From: Salisediminibacterium halotolerans
GTDB taxonomy: Bacteria; Bacillota; Bacilli; Bacillales; Salisediminibacteriaceae
NCBI RefSeq assembly: GCF_003814815.1
Contig: NZ_RKQQ01000001.1
Span: forward strand, 434,001-498,000
Length of the DNA stretch: 64,000 nt
Reading direction: 5' to 3'
Part shown: positions 39,897-53,309 of the stretch, piece by piece
Layout of the letters: every line of letters starts with the position of its first letter
Position numbering within the stretch: the stretch's first letter is position 1
Position numbers and translations under genes: made by a program
Notes under the pieces: generated by a model
What the model was told of the DNA's origin: nothing
What the model saw: the letters and a program-made list of their open reading frames with translations, nothing else
Databases searched by the model: none

Positions 39897-41008
39897 CAGC
39901 CATCAACCTCCCCGAGCACGACATCAAGACTGCCGAATATTGATACAAGGTTTTGGATTGAATCTCCTTCGAGCAAGTCTTGTAAAATCGCAACGTTAAC
40001 AAACGACGGACGGCGCAGTTTGATTCGGTGCGGTTTATTTTTGCCGTTGCTGACTGCGTATACGCCGATTTCGCCTTTCGAAGCTTCCGCGCGTGTATAA
40101 ACTTCGCCTTCCGGCGGTTTGAGCATCATTAACTTCTTGCCTTTTTTATGAATAATCTCGCCGTCTGGAATGTTGTTGCATGCCTGTTCAACAATTTTCA
40201 GCGATTCAAACATCTCATCGATTCGAACGAGGTAACGCGCGTACACATCTCCTTCTTCTCGCGTCGGGACATTAAAATCGAACTGATCGTAAACCGAGTA
40301 AGGCTCTGTCTTGCGAACATCGATGTCTACCCCGCTGGCGCGGGCGATGGGTCCGGAAAGACCCCAATTAATCACTTGCTCTTTCGTTAATTTTCCGACG
40401 CCGATCGTACGGGACTGAAAAATTTCATTGCCGGTAACAAGCGTGTGAAATTCCTGAATGTTTTCCCGAAGTTCTTTGACTGTTTCCAACACTTGTTCAA
40501 TCCAGCCTTCCGGAGCATCCCACTTCACACCGCCGATCCGGTGATAGTTAAACGTCATCCGGGCGCCGCTGATTTCATTTAAGCGGTCAAGAATCGTTTC
40601 CCGATCGCGAAATGCGTAAAGAAACGGGCTCATCGCTCCGATATCAAGTAAATAGGTCCCCCACCAAACTAAGTGACTGGCCACTCGGTTCAGCTCCATT
40701 GTAATGACACGAAGGTATTCCGCCCGCTCCGGGATTTCCCAATCGAACAATTCTTCGATGGCAGCACAGTAGACGTAATTGTTCGTCATCGCGTTCATGT
40801 AATCAAGACGGTCTGTATAAGGGATAAACTGTGAATATAAAAAGCCTTCTGCGAGTTTTTCCGAACCGCGGTGGAGATAGCCCATCACCGGTGTTGCGCG
40901 GACGATTGTTTCGCCGTCAACTTCCAGCTGCAGGCGGAAGACTCCATGCGTACTCGGGTGCTGCGGCCCCATATTGAGCGTCATCGTTTCTGTCTTCAAG
41001 TCCGACAT
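39896..41008 (-). CDS. nuoD: Complex I subunit NuoD
   Basis: 49-kDa-type subunit forming the quinone pocket, about 370 residues. GPQHPSTHGVFRLQLEVDGE and the quinone-contacting region RVASHLVWWGTYLLDIGA are present. I chose the ATG at 41008 (MSDLKTETM), which has GAGGGG at proper spacing; a GTG at 41020 would add four residues but is almost on top of the RBS. Confidence 0.94.
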   Translation of the reverse strand: MSDLKTETMTLNMGPQHPSTHGVFRLQLEVDGETIVRATPVMGYLHRGSEKLAEGFLYSQFIPYTDRLDYMNAMTNNYVYCAAIEELFDWEIPERAEYLRVITMELNRVASHLVWWGTYLLDIGAMSPFLYAFRDRETILDRLNEISGARMTFNYHRIGGVKWDAPEGWIEQVLETVKELRENIQEFHTLVTGNEIFQSRTIGVGKLTKEQVINWGLSGPIARASGVDIDVRKTEPYSVYDQFDFNVPTREEGDVYARYLVRIDEMFESLKIVEQACNNIPDGEIIHKKGKKLMMLKPPEGEVYTRAEASKGEIGVYAVSNGKNKPHRIKLRRPSFVNVAILQDLLEGDSIQNLVSIFGSLDVVLGEVDG

Positions 41009-41026
41009 TTGTTTCGGCACCCCCCT

Positions 41027-41506
41027 CTAGTCTAAGCCCATTGCTTTTTTGTCTGTAATATAATCTTTTCTAAGCGGGTGACCTTCCCAATCATCATCGA
41101 GCATAATCCGCCGCAAATTCCAGTGCCCCGGAAAGTCGATGCCGAGCAGATCGTAGATTTCCCGCTCCATATAATCCGCGCTTTTAAACAGCGGATCGAG
41201 CGATTGCACGGACGGTTCTTCGCGGGGCGTTGTCACCTTCACATACAGGTAGTGGTCGTGTACGGTTGAATAGAAGTTGTAGACCACTTCCATATGCTCT
41301 TCGTAATCAACTCCGGTTATGCAGGTGAGAAAATCAAAGCGCAAATCCTCATCATCGCGGAGCATCTTCGCGGCTGTCAGCGTCCATTTGTCTGCGGGGA
41401 GAATGATCATCGGCTTGTGAAAATTCATTTTTGCTTCTGTCACTGTTTCTTCGTCTGTTAATTGATTGATTTTATTCGTAATCATGTCGAGAAGCTCTTC
41501 ATTCAT
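41027..41506 (-). CDS. nuoC: Complex I subunit NuoC
   Basis: 30-kDa-type subunit of the peripheral arm, 159 residues. The signature [20 protein letters not shown] followed by [15 protein letters not shown]-type ending identifies it. It overlaps nuoB (ATGA). There is no fusion with nuoD, and no long N-terminal extension such as some bacilli have. Confidence 0.93.
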   Translation of the reverse strand: MNEELLDMITNKINQLTDEETVTEAKMNFHKPMIILPADKWTLTAAKMLRDDEDLRFDFLTCITGVDYEEHMEVVYNFYSTVHDHYLYVKVTTPREEPSVQSLDPLFKSADYMEREIYDLLGIDFPGHWNLRRIMLDDDWEGHPLRKDYITDKKAMGLD

Positions 41507-42030
41507 CCGTTTGTCACCCTCTCACCTTTAGCTTCTGCACGGATTTTCTGGCGAAGTTTATCCACGCCGTCAATCAAGGCAGGCGGGGTCGGCGGACAGC
41601 CGGAGACATAAACATCCACCGGAACGATCCGGTCAACACCGTTTAATACGCTGTACGCTTCTTTGTAAGGACCGCCGCATGTCGCGCATGACCCCATGGC
41701 AATCACCCATTTCGGTTCCGGCATTTGATCATACAGCGTCCGGAGAACCGGCGCCATTTTCGCTGTTACCGTGCCGGCTACGATCATCACATCGGCATGA
41801 CGCGGCGATGCACGGAAAATCACGCCGAAACGGTCGAAATCGTAACGGGCTCCCCCAGTCCCCATCATTTCAATCGCACAGCATGCCAAACCGAATGTCA
41901 GCGGCCAAAACGATCGCGTCCGCGACCACGCTTTCAATTGATCCACTTTCGTAAAGAATACATTTTTTTCAATATCCTCAAGCACCCGCGGATCGTACTG
42001 CTCTGTGTCTTTAAATCCTTTTAATTCCAT
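41503..42030 (-). CDS. nuoB: Complex I subunit NuoB
   Basis: Carries the terminal 4Fe-4S cluster N2 that reduces quinone. 175 residues. Cluster ligands lie in [29 protein letters not shown] and [12 protein letters not shown]. It overlaps the end of nuoA by 10 bp. Confidence 0.96.
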   Translation of the reverse strand: MELKGFKDTEQYDPRVLEDIEKNVFFTKVDQLKAWSRTRSFWPLTFGLACCAIEMMGTGGARYDFDRFGVIFRASPRHADVMIVAGTVTAKMAPVLRTLYDQMPEPKWVIAMGSCATCGGPYKEAYSVLNGVDRIVPVDVYVSGCPPTPPALIDGVDKLRQKIRAEAKGERVTNG

Positions 42031-42392
42031 TCAAGCACCCTCTTTTTCCAAGAATAGGCGAGACCCAGCACCAATATTGTGAGGAAGATCAACATAATAT
42101 TCAGTCCGTACCAGCCGAGCTGGTCAAGTGCAACCGCCCACGGAAATAAGAAAACGGTTTCAACATCGAATATAATAAATTCAAGCGCAACTAAATAATA
42201 AGCTACGTGATAACGTACTTGTGCGTCTCCTTTCGGTTGAATACCGCTTTCATATGTTGTAACCTTCTCCGCATAAGGGTTCTTCGGTCTCACAAAACGC
42301 CCAAATGTCAGCGCAACTACTGGAAGCAAAATCCCCAAGATCAAAAAAATCAGGACAATGATATAATTATCATAATAAGCACTCAGCCCCAT
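42021..42392 (-). CDS. nuoA: Complex I subunit NuoA
   Basis: Small membrane subunit, 123 residues from the start at 42392 ([18 protein letters not shown] 9 bp upstream). Three membrane segments; the conserved loop is [20 protein letters not shown] and the acidic helix [19 protein letters not shown]. First gene of the operon; the donor-side genes nuoE, nuoF and nuoG are absent. Confidence 0.95.
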   Translation of the reverse strand: MGLSAYYDNYIIVLIFLILGILLPVVALTFGRFVRPKNPYAEKVTTYESGIQPKGDAQVRYHVAYYLVALEFIIFDVETVFLFPWAVALDQLGWYGLNIMLIFLTILVLGLAYSWKKRVLEWN

Positions 42393-42950
42393 ACATTCAC
42401 TCCCCTCCATCATCGTATTCTATTTGCCTTACTCGACTTAAATTATATCAAAGTCGTGAAAATAATGTCTATATTATTCAGAATTCTCAGATTACTAACA
42501 TGGCTATAGTGTTAACTTAAATCTAGGAACATATCTTTATAAAATAAACCATATTTTGTATAGATTAAAGGCTGTTCTAAAGGCTTTTTTGTTTTTTATC
42601 TACAAAAAACAGCAATGTCAATTTGTTGATAATAATTATTAAAAAGTAATTATTGTATTATTTTCCTATTATACACGTGTTATTCTCTTCTCCTGCAACT
42701 GTTTGAATTAAGATCCATTTTATTCCATTATTTTGTTTGCAGCTTTGCATTTGTGAAAAACTTTAGAATTCTTATGTAATGCGGTAAATAAAGGTTTAAA
42801 GCTTCTCCGCCGGAAATTATAACGATCAATTTCACAATAATACAGATCAGTATTTTGATTATAACAGCCGGCTAATCATATATATGTGTTTATTTTGTTG
42901 CTAAAGTTTGTCGGTTTTCCGAACTTTTTTATTTTCAGCAAAAACAATTA
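42393..42950. other. AT-rich upstream region of nuoA
   Basis: About 560 bp with no supported gene. It contains a nuo promoter candidate on the minus strand: -35 TAGACA (42466-42471), 18 bp, -10 TATAAT (42442-42447). The rest is markedly more AT-rich than the neighbours, and nothing else was recognised. Confidence 0.5.
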
Positions 42951-42984
42951 AAAACCCTTGCGCGTAAGCCGCACAAGGGTTTTA
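42951..42984 (-). terminator. Terminator, distal copy at repeat 3
   Basis: AAAACCCTTGCGCG...CGCACAAGGGTTTT stem with T-rich flank. It is a near-identical duplicate of the atpC terminator at 43360-43396 on the far side of repeat copy 3. Confidence 0.8.
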
Positions 42985-42985
42985 C

Positions 42986-43359
42986 AGCTTGTAGACAAAT
43001 TATTATTTTGACGTAAGCCACGCAGCCACTAACCTCCGCTTGCCCCGGGCAAGGACTCAGCTAGGATTCGGCGGCCTCAGGCCGCCGAATACGGATCTTC
43101 GTCTCTTGCTTTCCCGGAGGCGTCGGAGGAGTGGATGCATGGCTTCTTTTTTATCAATACACTCGCTTCAAAAAAGGAGGATGACCCAGCATCCCGGCTT
43201 TCTCCTGCGGGATAGCGGGATAGACGAGACCCTGCAGGGCGTCAGCCCGAAGCGGCTCGGCGCTCGCCCGCGGCGCCCGCGGAAAGAAGCCGGACGATGC
43301 GTCGTCATCCGTTCCTTTTAATATGACTTCGATCGATGTCATGACTTTGTCAACACTCT
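42986..43359. repeat. Structured MITE-like repeat, copy 3
   Basis: 374 bp with ends AGCTTGTAGACAAAT and CTTTGTCAACACTCT. Hairpin arms are as in copy 1; the first loop carries the TTCGGCGGCC/GGCCGCCGAA module (43067-43089, perfectly paired). The second hairpin contains GACCCTGCAGGGCG and AAGCCGGACGATGCG. Flanked on both sides by the atpC terminator hairpin. Confidence 0.85.
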
Positions 43360-43396
43360 AAAAAACCCTTGCGCGAAAAGCCGCACAAGGGTTTTA
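43360..43396 (-). terminator. Terminator of the atp operon, proximal copy
   Basis: Minus-strand AAAACCCTTGTGCGGC...GCGCAAGGGTTTTTT, directly after the atpC stop. Confidence 0.88.
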
Positions 43397-43402
43397 TCAG
43401 AG

Positions 43403-43807
43403 CTATTTATTTTCCGCGACTTCCAGACGGTTAACGGCGCGCTTAAGCGCCAGTTCTGCCCGGGCAAAGTCGAGGTTTTCTTTTTTTGCTTCAGCAAGAC
43501 GCCGTTCAGCTCGTTCTTTTGCTGCGCGCGCCCGTGTAATGTCGATATCCGATGGCAGCTCTGCCGATTCCGCCAGAACGTTTACTTCGTCTTTGCGAAC
43601 TTCGACAAATCCGCCGCTGACAGCAACTGGCTGTATATTGCCGGCGGATTTCAGACGGACCGGTCCGATCGTCAAAAGCGATACGAGAGGTAAGTGCCCC
43701 GGCAGGATGCCGAGTCCGCCTTCAGGCGTTTTCACACTGACCATTTCTACCTGGCCATTAAAGACACTGCCATCCGGGGTGACAACATTTGCTTCAATCG
43801 TATTCAT
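43403..43807 (-). CDS. atpC: ATP synthase F1 epsilon subunit
   Basis: Central-stalk subunit and inhibitor of hydrolysis. 134 residues from the start at 43807 ([22 protein letters not shown]). N-terminal beta-sandwich ([18 protein letters not shown]) and C-terminal helical hairpin ([16 protein letters not shown]). Last gene of the atp operon. Confidence 0.95.
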   Translation of the reverse strand: MNTIEANVVTPDGSVFNGQVEMVSVKTPEGGLGILPGHLPLVSLLTIGPVRLKSAGNIQPVAVSGGFVEVRKDEVNVLAESAELPSDIDITRARAAKERAERRLAEAKKENLDFARAELALKRAVNRLEVAENK

Positions 43808-43872
43808 ACGATTCACCCTCCTTAAGAAAGGGAGGATACGCGGTTAAAACGGCGTATCCTGCTTTCTTTTCC

Positions 43873-45306
<1,434 letters not shown>

Positions 45307-45348
45307 TCACCCGGTTATCCGGGGATACTAACAACCTGTTTCATCTTT

Positions 45349-46236
<888 letters not shown>

Positions 46237-46270
46237 TCACCACCTTTATCGGAAAACAGCTGTACGCGGA

Positions 46271-47776
<1,506 letters not shown>

Positions 47777-47797
47777 TTATCGTTCACCCCTATCTGC

Positions 47798-48343
47798 TTA
47801 CGTTCCCTGGATCATCCGTTGCTGGATGCGGTTCAGCTGGTTGGCAACACTGGCATCGAAGACGGTGTCCCCAATATGGACCTTAATCCCGCCGATAATC
47901 CCTTCATCGACGACATTTTCAATCATCAATTCCGCTTTGCCGGCGCGTTTGGCAAACGCTTCGGCGACGGCAGTTTTTTCGCTTTCTGAGAGCGGTTTGG
48001 CTGAGAATACGACGGCTTCCGCCACACCTTGGGCTTCGTTGGCAAGCTGCCGGTAATTATCCGACACTTCAGTAATGATATCTTCGCGTTTATTGTCAAC
48101 GAGTAAAAACAACAGGTTCAATACTTGCGGATGAACACTGTCTTCAAACGCTTCCCGAAAGACTTTTTTCTTATCATCTGCGGTCATTTTCGGGTGATGA
48201 AAGACTTTTTTCATCTTTTCTGTTTTCCCTGCTGCTTCGGCAACCAATTGCAGTTCGTTGCTGAATTGCCCAAGCTGCCCTTCGCGCTGAGCGATTTCAA
48301 ACAATGCGTGAGCATAACGGTAACCTACAGGATGTCTTCTCAT
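47798..48343 (-). CDS. atpH: ATP synthase F1 delta subunit
   Basis: Peripheral-stalk connector between b and the alpha/beta head, 181 residues. N-terminal helical bundle (YRYAHALFEIAQREGQL) and C-terminal strand VDEGIIGGIKVHIGDTVFD. Overlaps atpF by 4 bp. Confidence 0.95.
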   Translation of the reverse strand: MRRHPVGYRYAHALFEIAQREGQLGQFSNELQLVAEAAGKTEKMKKVFHHPKMTADDKKKVFREAFEDSVHPQVLNLLFLLVDNKREDIITEVSDNYRQLANEAQGVAEAVVFSAKPLSESEKTAVAEAFAKRAGKAELMIENVVDEGIIGGIKVHIGDTVFDASVANQLNRIQQRMIQGT

Positions 48344-48837
48344 AAGTCTCCGCCTACTTCTTTAAGCGTGTCTTCAATCAGTTTTTCTTGTTCTTTTTCA
48401 TCCAATTCTTTCTCAATCACTTTCGAAGCGACGAGGACAGACAGGCTGGAAACTTGTTCACGAATAGCATTGACAGCTTCTTCTTTTTCCCGCTCAATTT
48501 CCGCTAACCGCTCACGCTGTTCGCGTTCGGCTTTTTTGCGCGCTTCTTCGATGATTTCATTAGCTTGTTGTTCACTTTGTTTACGCGAATTTTCAACGAT
48601 TTCCCGTGCTTCCTGACGGGCTTCTTGAATCGCCTCACGCTGTTCTTTCAGATGTTTCTCTGCTTCGTCACGGTTCTTTTCCGCTGATTGAATTTGTTCA
48701 GCTATGTGCGCCTCGCGTTTTTCCATCATGTCCATAATCGGACCGAAGGCGAACTTTTTCAACAGAAATAATAGGACGAGGAAGCCGAGAATTTGGTAAA
48801 CAGCATTGACCCATTCAATTTCATAAATATCAAACAA
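48340..48837 (-). CDS. atpF: ATP synthase Fo b subunit
   Basis: Peripheral stalk, 165 residues: one N-terminal membrane helix (VYQILGFLVLLFLLKKFAFG) then a long charged coiled coil. It appears to start with TTG at 48837 with AAAAGGAGG at good spacing; no in-frame ATG fits. A 161-bp gap with a hairpin separates it from atpE. Confidence 0.94.
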   Translation of the reverse strand: MFDIYEIEWVNAVYQILGFLVLLFLLKKFAFGPIMDMMEKREAHIAEQIQSAEKNRDEAEKHLKEQREAIQEARQEAREIVENSRKQSEQQANEIIEEARKKAEREQRERLAEIEREKEEAVNAIREQVSSLSVLVASKVIEKELDEKEQEKLIEDTLKEVGGDL

Positions 48838-48933
48838 CGCTGTCGCCTCCTTTTTTTCAATCGTTCATAAGGCACGCTGCAAAAAGATCGACAGGAACTC
48901 CTGCCATCTGCCGAAATCGGCCTTACAAAAGGA

Positions 48934-48966
48934 ATGGCGAAGAATGAGCATACTTTTCTTCGCCAT
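48934..48966 (-). promoter_or_regulatory. Strong hairpin between atpE and atpF
   Basis: Perfect 11-bp arms ATGGCGAAGAA/TTCTTCGCCAT with an 11-base loop, in an unusually long 161-bp gap inside the atp operon. There is no T-run, so an mRNA-processing or stability element is more likely than a terminator. Confidence 0.65.
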
Positions 48967-48998
48967 TTATGTTCTTCTGCTGACTGTTATGCGATTGC

Positions 48999-49214
48999 CT
49001 ACGGCAACAGTAAGAAGGCTATAACGATCGCGAAAATCGGAAGGGCTTCAACGAGCGGGATACCGATAAACATGACTGTTTGAAGCGGTCCGCGAATTTC
49101 CGGTTGACGTGTGATTCCTTGAAGTGTGCTGCGAACGACGATTGCCACTCCGAATGCTCCTGCGACTGCTGCTAACCCTGCTGTAATTGCGACTGCAATT
49201 GCGACTGTACCCAT
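48999..49214 (-). CDS. atpE: ATP synthase Fo c subunit, alkaliphile type
   Basis: Proton-carrying rotor ring subunit, 71 residues, two helices joined by the RQPE loop. Helix 1 has Ala18-x-Ala20-x-Gly22-x-Ala24 in place of the neutralophile GxGxGxG; helix 2 has Pro53-x-x-Glu56-x-x-Pro59. Both features characterise Bacillus pseudofirmus-type alkaliphiles, where they are needed for ATP synthesis at high pH. Glu56 is the ion-binding residue. RBS AGGAGG. Confidence 0.97.
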   Translation of the reverse strand: MGTVAIAVAITAGLAAVAGAFGVAIVVRSTLQGITRQPEIRGPLQTVMFIGIPLVEALPIFAIVIAFLLLP

Positions 49215-49286
49215 AATAAATATCCTCCTTTAATATCTTCACACTGAATTTTTATCTTTGATCACTCTATAAAGAGCTGGTGTTGC

Positions 49287-50009
49287 TTAATGTTCTTCAC
49301 TGACTTTATGCGACATGTAAACCATCGTCAGCATCGTAAAGATAAATGCCTGCAATGTGCCGATAAAGACGCTGAATGCTTGGAACACGACGAGCGGAAT
49401 AAATGCGCCGAACGCCCAGAATGCTCCGGATGCGCCGAGACCGACAAGCATGACCATAATGACTTCTTTTGCGTAAATGTTGGCATAAAGACGCATGCCA
49501 AGCGTTAACGTGTTCGAAAAATCTTCTACTACCTTAAAGGGTGCTAAGAAAAACACCGGACGGAAATAATCTTTTCCGTATTCCTTCGGTCCTCTCATCT
49601 TCCATCCATAATAGTGCGTTAACAAAATGACAAAAAGTGCTAAAGAGATGGTCAGGACCGGATTGGATGTCGGTGAATTCCACCAAACTTCATGATCGGC
49701 GGTCGCCAATTCAAATGGAACACCGAGCATATTGGCTACAAAAACGTACAAAATAAGCGTGATCCCGAGCATGACGAAATTTTTCCCTTGCTTCCACTCC
49801 ATCGTCGAACTGATGACGTTCTTAATAAACTGCACAAGGTACTCGAGAGCATTTTGCGCACCGGTCGGATACATCTGGATTTTTCGCGACATGAAAAATG
49901 TGACAAAAAACACGATCACCATCGCAACGGTCGACATAATCATCGTCGGGACGTTCAGTGTCATCCAAGGTATACCGAACAGGTCCACTTTTAAAAATTC
50001 ACTGTCCAA
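49287..50009 (-). CDS. atpB: ATP synthase Fo a subunit, alkaliphile type
   Basis: Stator proton channel, 240 residues, five to six helices. The essential Arg is in TLTLGMRLYANIYAKE (Arg173). The Lys181 in NIYAKE occupies the place of Lys180 of B. pseudofirmus OF4, which is Gly in neutralophile bacilli and supports proton capture at high pH. Confidence 0.96.
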   Translation of the reverse strand: MDSEFLKVDLFGIPWMTLNVPTMIMSTVAMVIVFFVTFFMSRKIQMYPTGAQNALEYLVQFIKNVISSTMEWKQGKNFVMLGITLILYVFVANMLGVPFELATADHEVWWNSPTSNPVLTISLALFVILLTHYYGWKMRGPKEYGKDYFRPVFFLAPFKVVEDFSNTLTLGMRLYANIYAKEVIMVMLVGLGASGAFWAFGAFIPLVVFQAFSVFIGTLQAFIFTMLTMVYMSHKVSEEH

Positions 50010-50049
50010 TCTTTCTCACCTCATTTCTCTGGTGGTGCCGTACAGCAGA

Positions 50050-50454
50050 TCAATTCTCTTTTGAAGGCGGGGTATCGACTTCCTTGTTAAGACGGCGCAC
50101 ATGAAAAAGCGGTTCGATCAACAGCAGGGCATACGTGACAGCCAAGCCGATGATAACACCGGTGACGTCGAGAAGTGACGGATAGTTCAGCGCAATCCAG
50201 ACAGCTGCAAGCACGATCAAAATGCGCGAGACCGTCCCGAATGTAAAACGCGGTTTCTTGTCTGCCGTCATTTTTGCGAATCGGCTCACTTGCATGTAGG
50301 TCGTCCATAAACTGAATAAACTGAAAACGGCGCCAAAAGCCATCCCGAAAAGAAACGGCCGGTTAACCGTAAACACAGCTGCAATCAAAAGCCCGGCAAT
50401 GATCACTGCTGTATATATCACATAACGCAAAAAAACCCGCCGCATGTCCATCAT
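50050..50454 (-). CDS. atpI: ATP synthase accessory membrane protein AtpI
   Basis: 134 residues from the ATG that overlaps the atpZ stop (ATGA, 50454). Four membrane segments. AtpI assists c-ring assembly and, in alkaliphilic Bacillus, works with AtpZ in divalent-cation homeostasis. Located directly upstream of atpB as expected. Confidence 0.9.
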   Translation of the reverse strand: MMDMRRVFLRYVIYTAVIIAGLLIAAVFTVNRPFLFGMAFGAVFSLFSLWTTYMQVSRFAKMTADKKPRFTFGTVSRILIVLAAVWIALNYPSLLDVTGVIIGLAVTYALLLIEPLFHVRRLNKEVDTPPSKEN

Positions 50455-50690
50455 GATGAATCGTCTCCGTCTTCCATATACTGTCGAATCGCCCTGTAAA
50501 TCCCGAAAACAGCCGTTGCGAGTCCGAGAAGCATCCCGCCGACAAGAAAAAGGCCGCCTGTTTCGTAACGGTTTTCCAGCCAATTTCCGACGATCACTCC
50601 GATGACAACTGAACCGATGAAATAAGCGCTGATCGTTGACATAAGCGCAAAAGCTTTCATTAACGACCGGTATTTTGACGGTTCAGACAT
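50451..50690 (-). CDS. atpZ: AtpZ-like small membrane protein
   Basis: 79 residues, two membrane helices (LMSTISAYFIGSVVIGVIVG and FLVGGMLLGLATAVFGIYRA) and an acidic C-terminus. First gene of the operon. AtpZ with AtpI has been linked to magnesium uptake and ATP synthase function in alkaliphilic Bacillus; here the same order atpZ-atpI-atpB is kept. Confidence 0.88.
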   Translation of the reverse strand: MSEPSKYRSLMKAFALMSTISAYFIGSVVIGVIVGNWLENRYETGGLFLVGGMLLGLATAVFGIYRAIRQYMEDGDDSS

Positions 50691-51100
50691 GTATCCGTCA
50701 CCCGCACCTTCTCATCTTGATCAAGACGGTTGACAAACGGTGCCGCCGAAGAGGTATGTACGTATAACGTCCCTTCGACAGCCTGCCTGTCCGCATCGTC
50801 TTTAACACTGTATTCGGACGGCTCTCACCCTTGCTGTGACAGGTGATTCACCTTGAGTCGCGTACTTTGCCATCGTACAACAGCCAGTATGCCCTGTCAA
50901 TAACACCACCTTCACCGAAAGCGCCCGCGGACGTTTGTCCGCAGATCATTAAAACGCTTCCATTGCATTTTACAAATTGTTAAAAATGATCATTTTTCAT
51001 GTCCCACATTATACATAAATATATGAAGTTTGTGTGCGAAATTTTTGCAAAAATTGATGTTAGAATTTTCTGTTTTCACTGTAGATATGTTATTAAACCA
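50691..51100. other. Leader/promoter region of the atp operon
   Basis: About 410 bp without a supported gene. It holds a perfect dyad GCGGAC-GTTT-GTCCGC (50927-50942) and a minus-strand TATAAT (51008-51013) without a good -35. The atp promoter is probably near the latter, leaving a leader of about 300 bases. Confidence 0.4.
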
Positions 51101-51135
51101 AAAAAAGTTCCGCCCGGGCGCGGCCCGAGCGGAAC
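51101..51135 (-). terminator. Terminator of upp
   Basis: Minus-strand GTTCCGC-TCGGGC/GCCCGGGCGGAAC stem followed by T6, just after the upp stop. Confidence 0.92.
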
Positions 51136-51142
51136 AGGCATG

Positions 51143-51772
51143 TTATTTCGTACCGAACAGACGGTCGCCAGCATCGCCCAATCCCGGGATGATGTAGCCT
51201 TTTTCATTCAGCTTTTCATCCAAAGCGGCCAAATAAATATCGATGTCCGGATGAGCTTCCTGCATCTTTTCAACCCCTTCAGGCGCTGCCACGAGACACA
51301 TAAGCTTAATATTTTTCGCACCGTCGCGTTTCAGCACGTTGATCGCTTCAATCGCGGATCCGCCTGTTGCAAGCATCGGATCAACGACGATCATCTCCCG
51401 TTCGGAAACGTCTTTGGGAAGCTTCACATAATATTCGACCGGCATTAACGTTTGAGGGTCGCGGTAAAGTCCGACATGGCCGACTTTCGCAGCCGGGATC
51501 ATATCGAGAATGCCGTCTACCATCCCAAGACCCGCGCGTAAAATCGGTACGATACCGAGCTTCTTGCCGGCAATCGTTTTACACGTAGCTGTCTCGACAG
51601 GCGTTTCGACTTCAACTTCCCGAAGCGGAAGATGTCGGGTGATTTCAAACATCATCAAACCGGCGATTTCATTCGTGATTTCACGAAATTCTTTCGTACC
51701 CGTGTCTTTCTTGCGAATAAATGTCAGTTTGTGCTGAATTAATGGATGATCAAATACGTATACTTTCCCCAA
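51143..51772 (-). CDS. upp: Uracil phosphoribosyltransferase
   Basis: Salvages uracil to UMP with PRPP. 209 residues. PRPP motif [21 protein letters not shown]/regulatory region [13 protein letters not shown], uracil-binding [17 protein letters not shown]. Promoter upstream: minus-strand TTGATT (51848-51853), 17 bp, TAGAAT (51825-51830). Usual position between glyA and atp. Confidence 0.97.
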   Translation of the reverse strand: MGKVYVFDHPLIQHKLTFIRKKDTGTKEFREITNEIAGLMMFEITRHLPLREVEVETPVETATCKTIAGKKLGIVPILRAGLGMVDGILDMIPAAKVGHVGLYRDPQTLMPVEYYVKLPKDVSEREMIVVDPMLATGGSAIEAINVLKRDGAKNIKLMCLVAAPEGVEKMQEAHPDIDIYLAALDEKLNEKGYIIPGLGDAGDRLFGTK

Positions 51773-51824
51773 TCATACCCGCTCCTTTTTTCATTTATGA
51801 ATTCACGCAGTGTATCCTTTGCGT

Positions 51825-51853
51825 ATTCTATCGGAAATCCCTGCTGTAATCAA
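51825..51853 (-). promoter_or_regulatory. upp promoter
   Basis: -35 TTGATT, 17-bp spacer, -10 TAGAAT on the minus strand. Confidence 0.6.
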
Positions 51854-51993
51854 GCTGTTTCGCCGTTTTAACGTCGACAATTTCATCCGGCATCCGGCTG
51901 GTCTATGAATCTTTTTTTCACAGGCTTTAACTTTTAACAGAACGGGAATCACCAAATATGAAAGGGCTTACAAATTCTCGAGGAGGGGTTTGA

Positions 51994-53307
51994 ATGCAGG
52001 CGAACGAAACAGTGTTTGTTAATCGGTTTGTTAACGGGATTTTAGATCCGGACGAAGAAATGCTCGGGCCTGTTAAAGACGGCGGACACATCATTGCGAA
52101 TACATCGCCGGGCTGCTGGGGGCCGATGATTACTCCATGTTTGCGCGGCGGCCATGAAGTGACCAAGCCGGTTTACGTCGAAGGAGCTGAAGTCGGCGAT
52201 GCGATTGCCATTCGGATTAAGTCGATTCGCGTCACGTCGATGGCAACAGCATCCGGCAATGATACGACGGTCGAAGGACGGTTTCTCGGCGACCCATTTG
52301 TCGCCGTCAAGTGTCCTGAATGCGGTACGATGTACCCGGAAACTGTTGTACAGGGAACCGGACAAGAAGCGATCCGCTGTGCGACCTGCGGGGCGGACGT
52401 CACGCCGTTTCGCTTCACAAATGCCTATACGATGGCGTTTGATGATACGAAAACCGTCGGCCTGACAGTCGATGATCAGACAGCCGAAACAATCGGCAAA
52501 GACGGAAAACATTACATGGCCACGCCGGAACATTCAGTGCAAAACCCGGTCGTCGCCTTCGCACCGCACGATCTTGTCGGCACGATTGCCCGGATGCGTC
52601 CGTTTCTCGGCCAGCTTGGCACAACACCAGCGATTCCGTTTCCGGATTCTCATAACGCCGGTGACTTTGCGCAGTTTTTGATCGATGCGCCGCATGAATA
52701 CGCCTTAACGAAAGAGCAGTTGGAACATCGCACCGACGGTCATATGGACATTAACCGAGCCCGTGAAGGCGCAGTTGTGATCGCACCGGTAAAAGTGCCC
52801 GGCGGAGGCATTTATCTCGGCGACATGCACGCGATGCAGGGCGACGGTGAAATTGCCGGCCACACGACGGATGTATCAGGAATCGTCACACTGCAAGTCT
52901 CCGTAATTAAAGGGGGCGCTGATAAAACCGTCGAAGGACCGATTTTGCTCCCGACCGAAGAAGACTTGCCGCACTTGGCAAAACCTGTCTCAGCTGAAGA
53001 GCGGCGCAAAGCTGAACAGCTTCAGGCTGCCTGGGGAATCAGCAAACCGCTGGAAAAAAGTTTGCCGCTCCAGTTTGTCGGAACCGGCGCCACGCTGAAT
53101 GAAGCCACGTCAAACGGAATGGAACGGGCGGCGAAACTGCTTAACATTACCGTGCCTGAAGTGATGAACCGCGCGACAGTGACCGGGGCGATTGAGATCG
53201 GCCGCAACCCCGGAGTGGTAACGGTCACCTTTCTCGTTCCGCTTGAACATCTCGAACGGCTCGCATTTGATAAACTCGCTTTCGAACAATACGGTTCGAT
53301 TGAATAA
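51994..53307 (+). CDS. Acetamidase/formamidase family protein with zinc-ribbon insert
   Basis: 437 residues, FmdA/AmdA family, which hydrolyses short amides to acid and ammonia. Conserved VNRFVNGILDPDEEMLGPV-like start, active-site region GGGIYLGDMHAMQGDGEI (family Glu/Asp/His), and NAGDFAQFL. An insertion carries CPEC (107-110) and CATC (129-132), a probable zinc ribbon absent from short family members. RBS GAGGAGGGG. It is divergent from upp and inserted between upp and glyA, which are adjacent in B. subtilis. Confidence 0.88.
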   Translation: MQANETVFVNRFVNGILDPDEEMLGPVKDGGHIIANTSPGCWGPMITPCLRGGHEVTKPVYVEGAEVGDAIAIRIKSIRVTSMATASGNDTTVEGRFLGDPFVAVKCPECGTMYPETVVQGTGQEAIRCATCGADVTPFRFTNAYTMAFDDTKTVGLTVDDQTAETIGKDGKHYMATPEHSVQNPVVAFAPHDLVGTIARMRPFLGQLGTTPAIPFPDSHNAGDFAQFLIDAPHEYALTKEQLEHRTDGHMDINRAREGAVVIAPVKVPGGGIYLGDMHAMQGDGEIAGHTTDVSGIVTLQVSVIKGGADKTVEGPILLPTEEDLPHLAKPVSAEERRKAEQLQAAWGISKPLEKSLPLQFVGTGATLNEATSNGMERAAKLLNITVPEVMNRATVTGAIEIGRNPGVVTVTFLVPLEHLERLAFDKLAFEQYGSIE

Positions 53308-53309
53308 AA

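Noticed and set aside
42393-42950. A small gene or RNA in the AT-rich region before nuoA
   Set aside because: No start codon with an RBS, no tRNA-like fold and no codon structure; only a promoter candidate could be supported.
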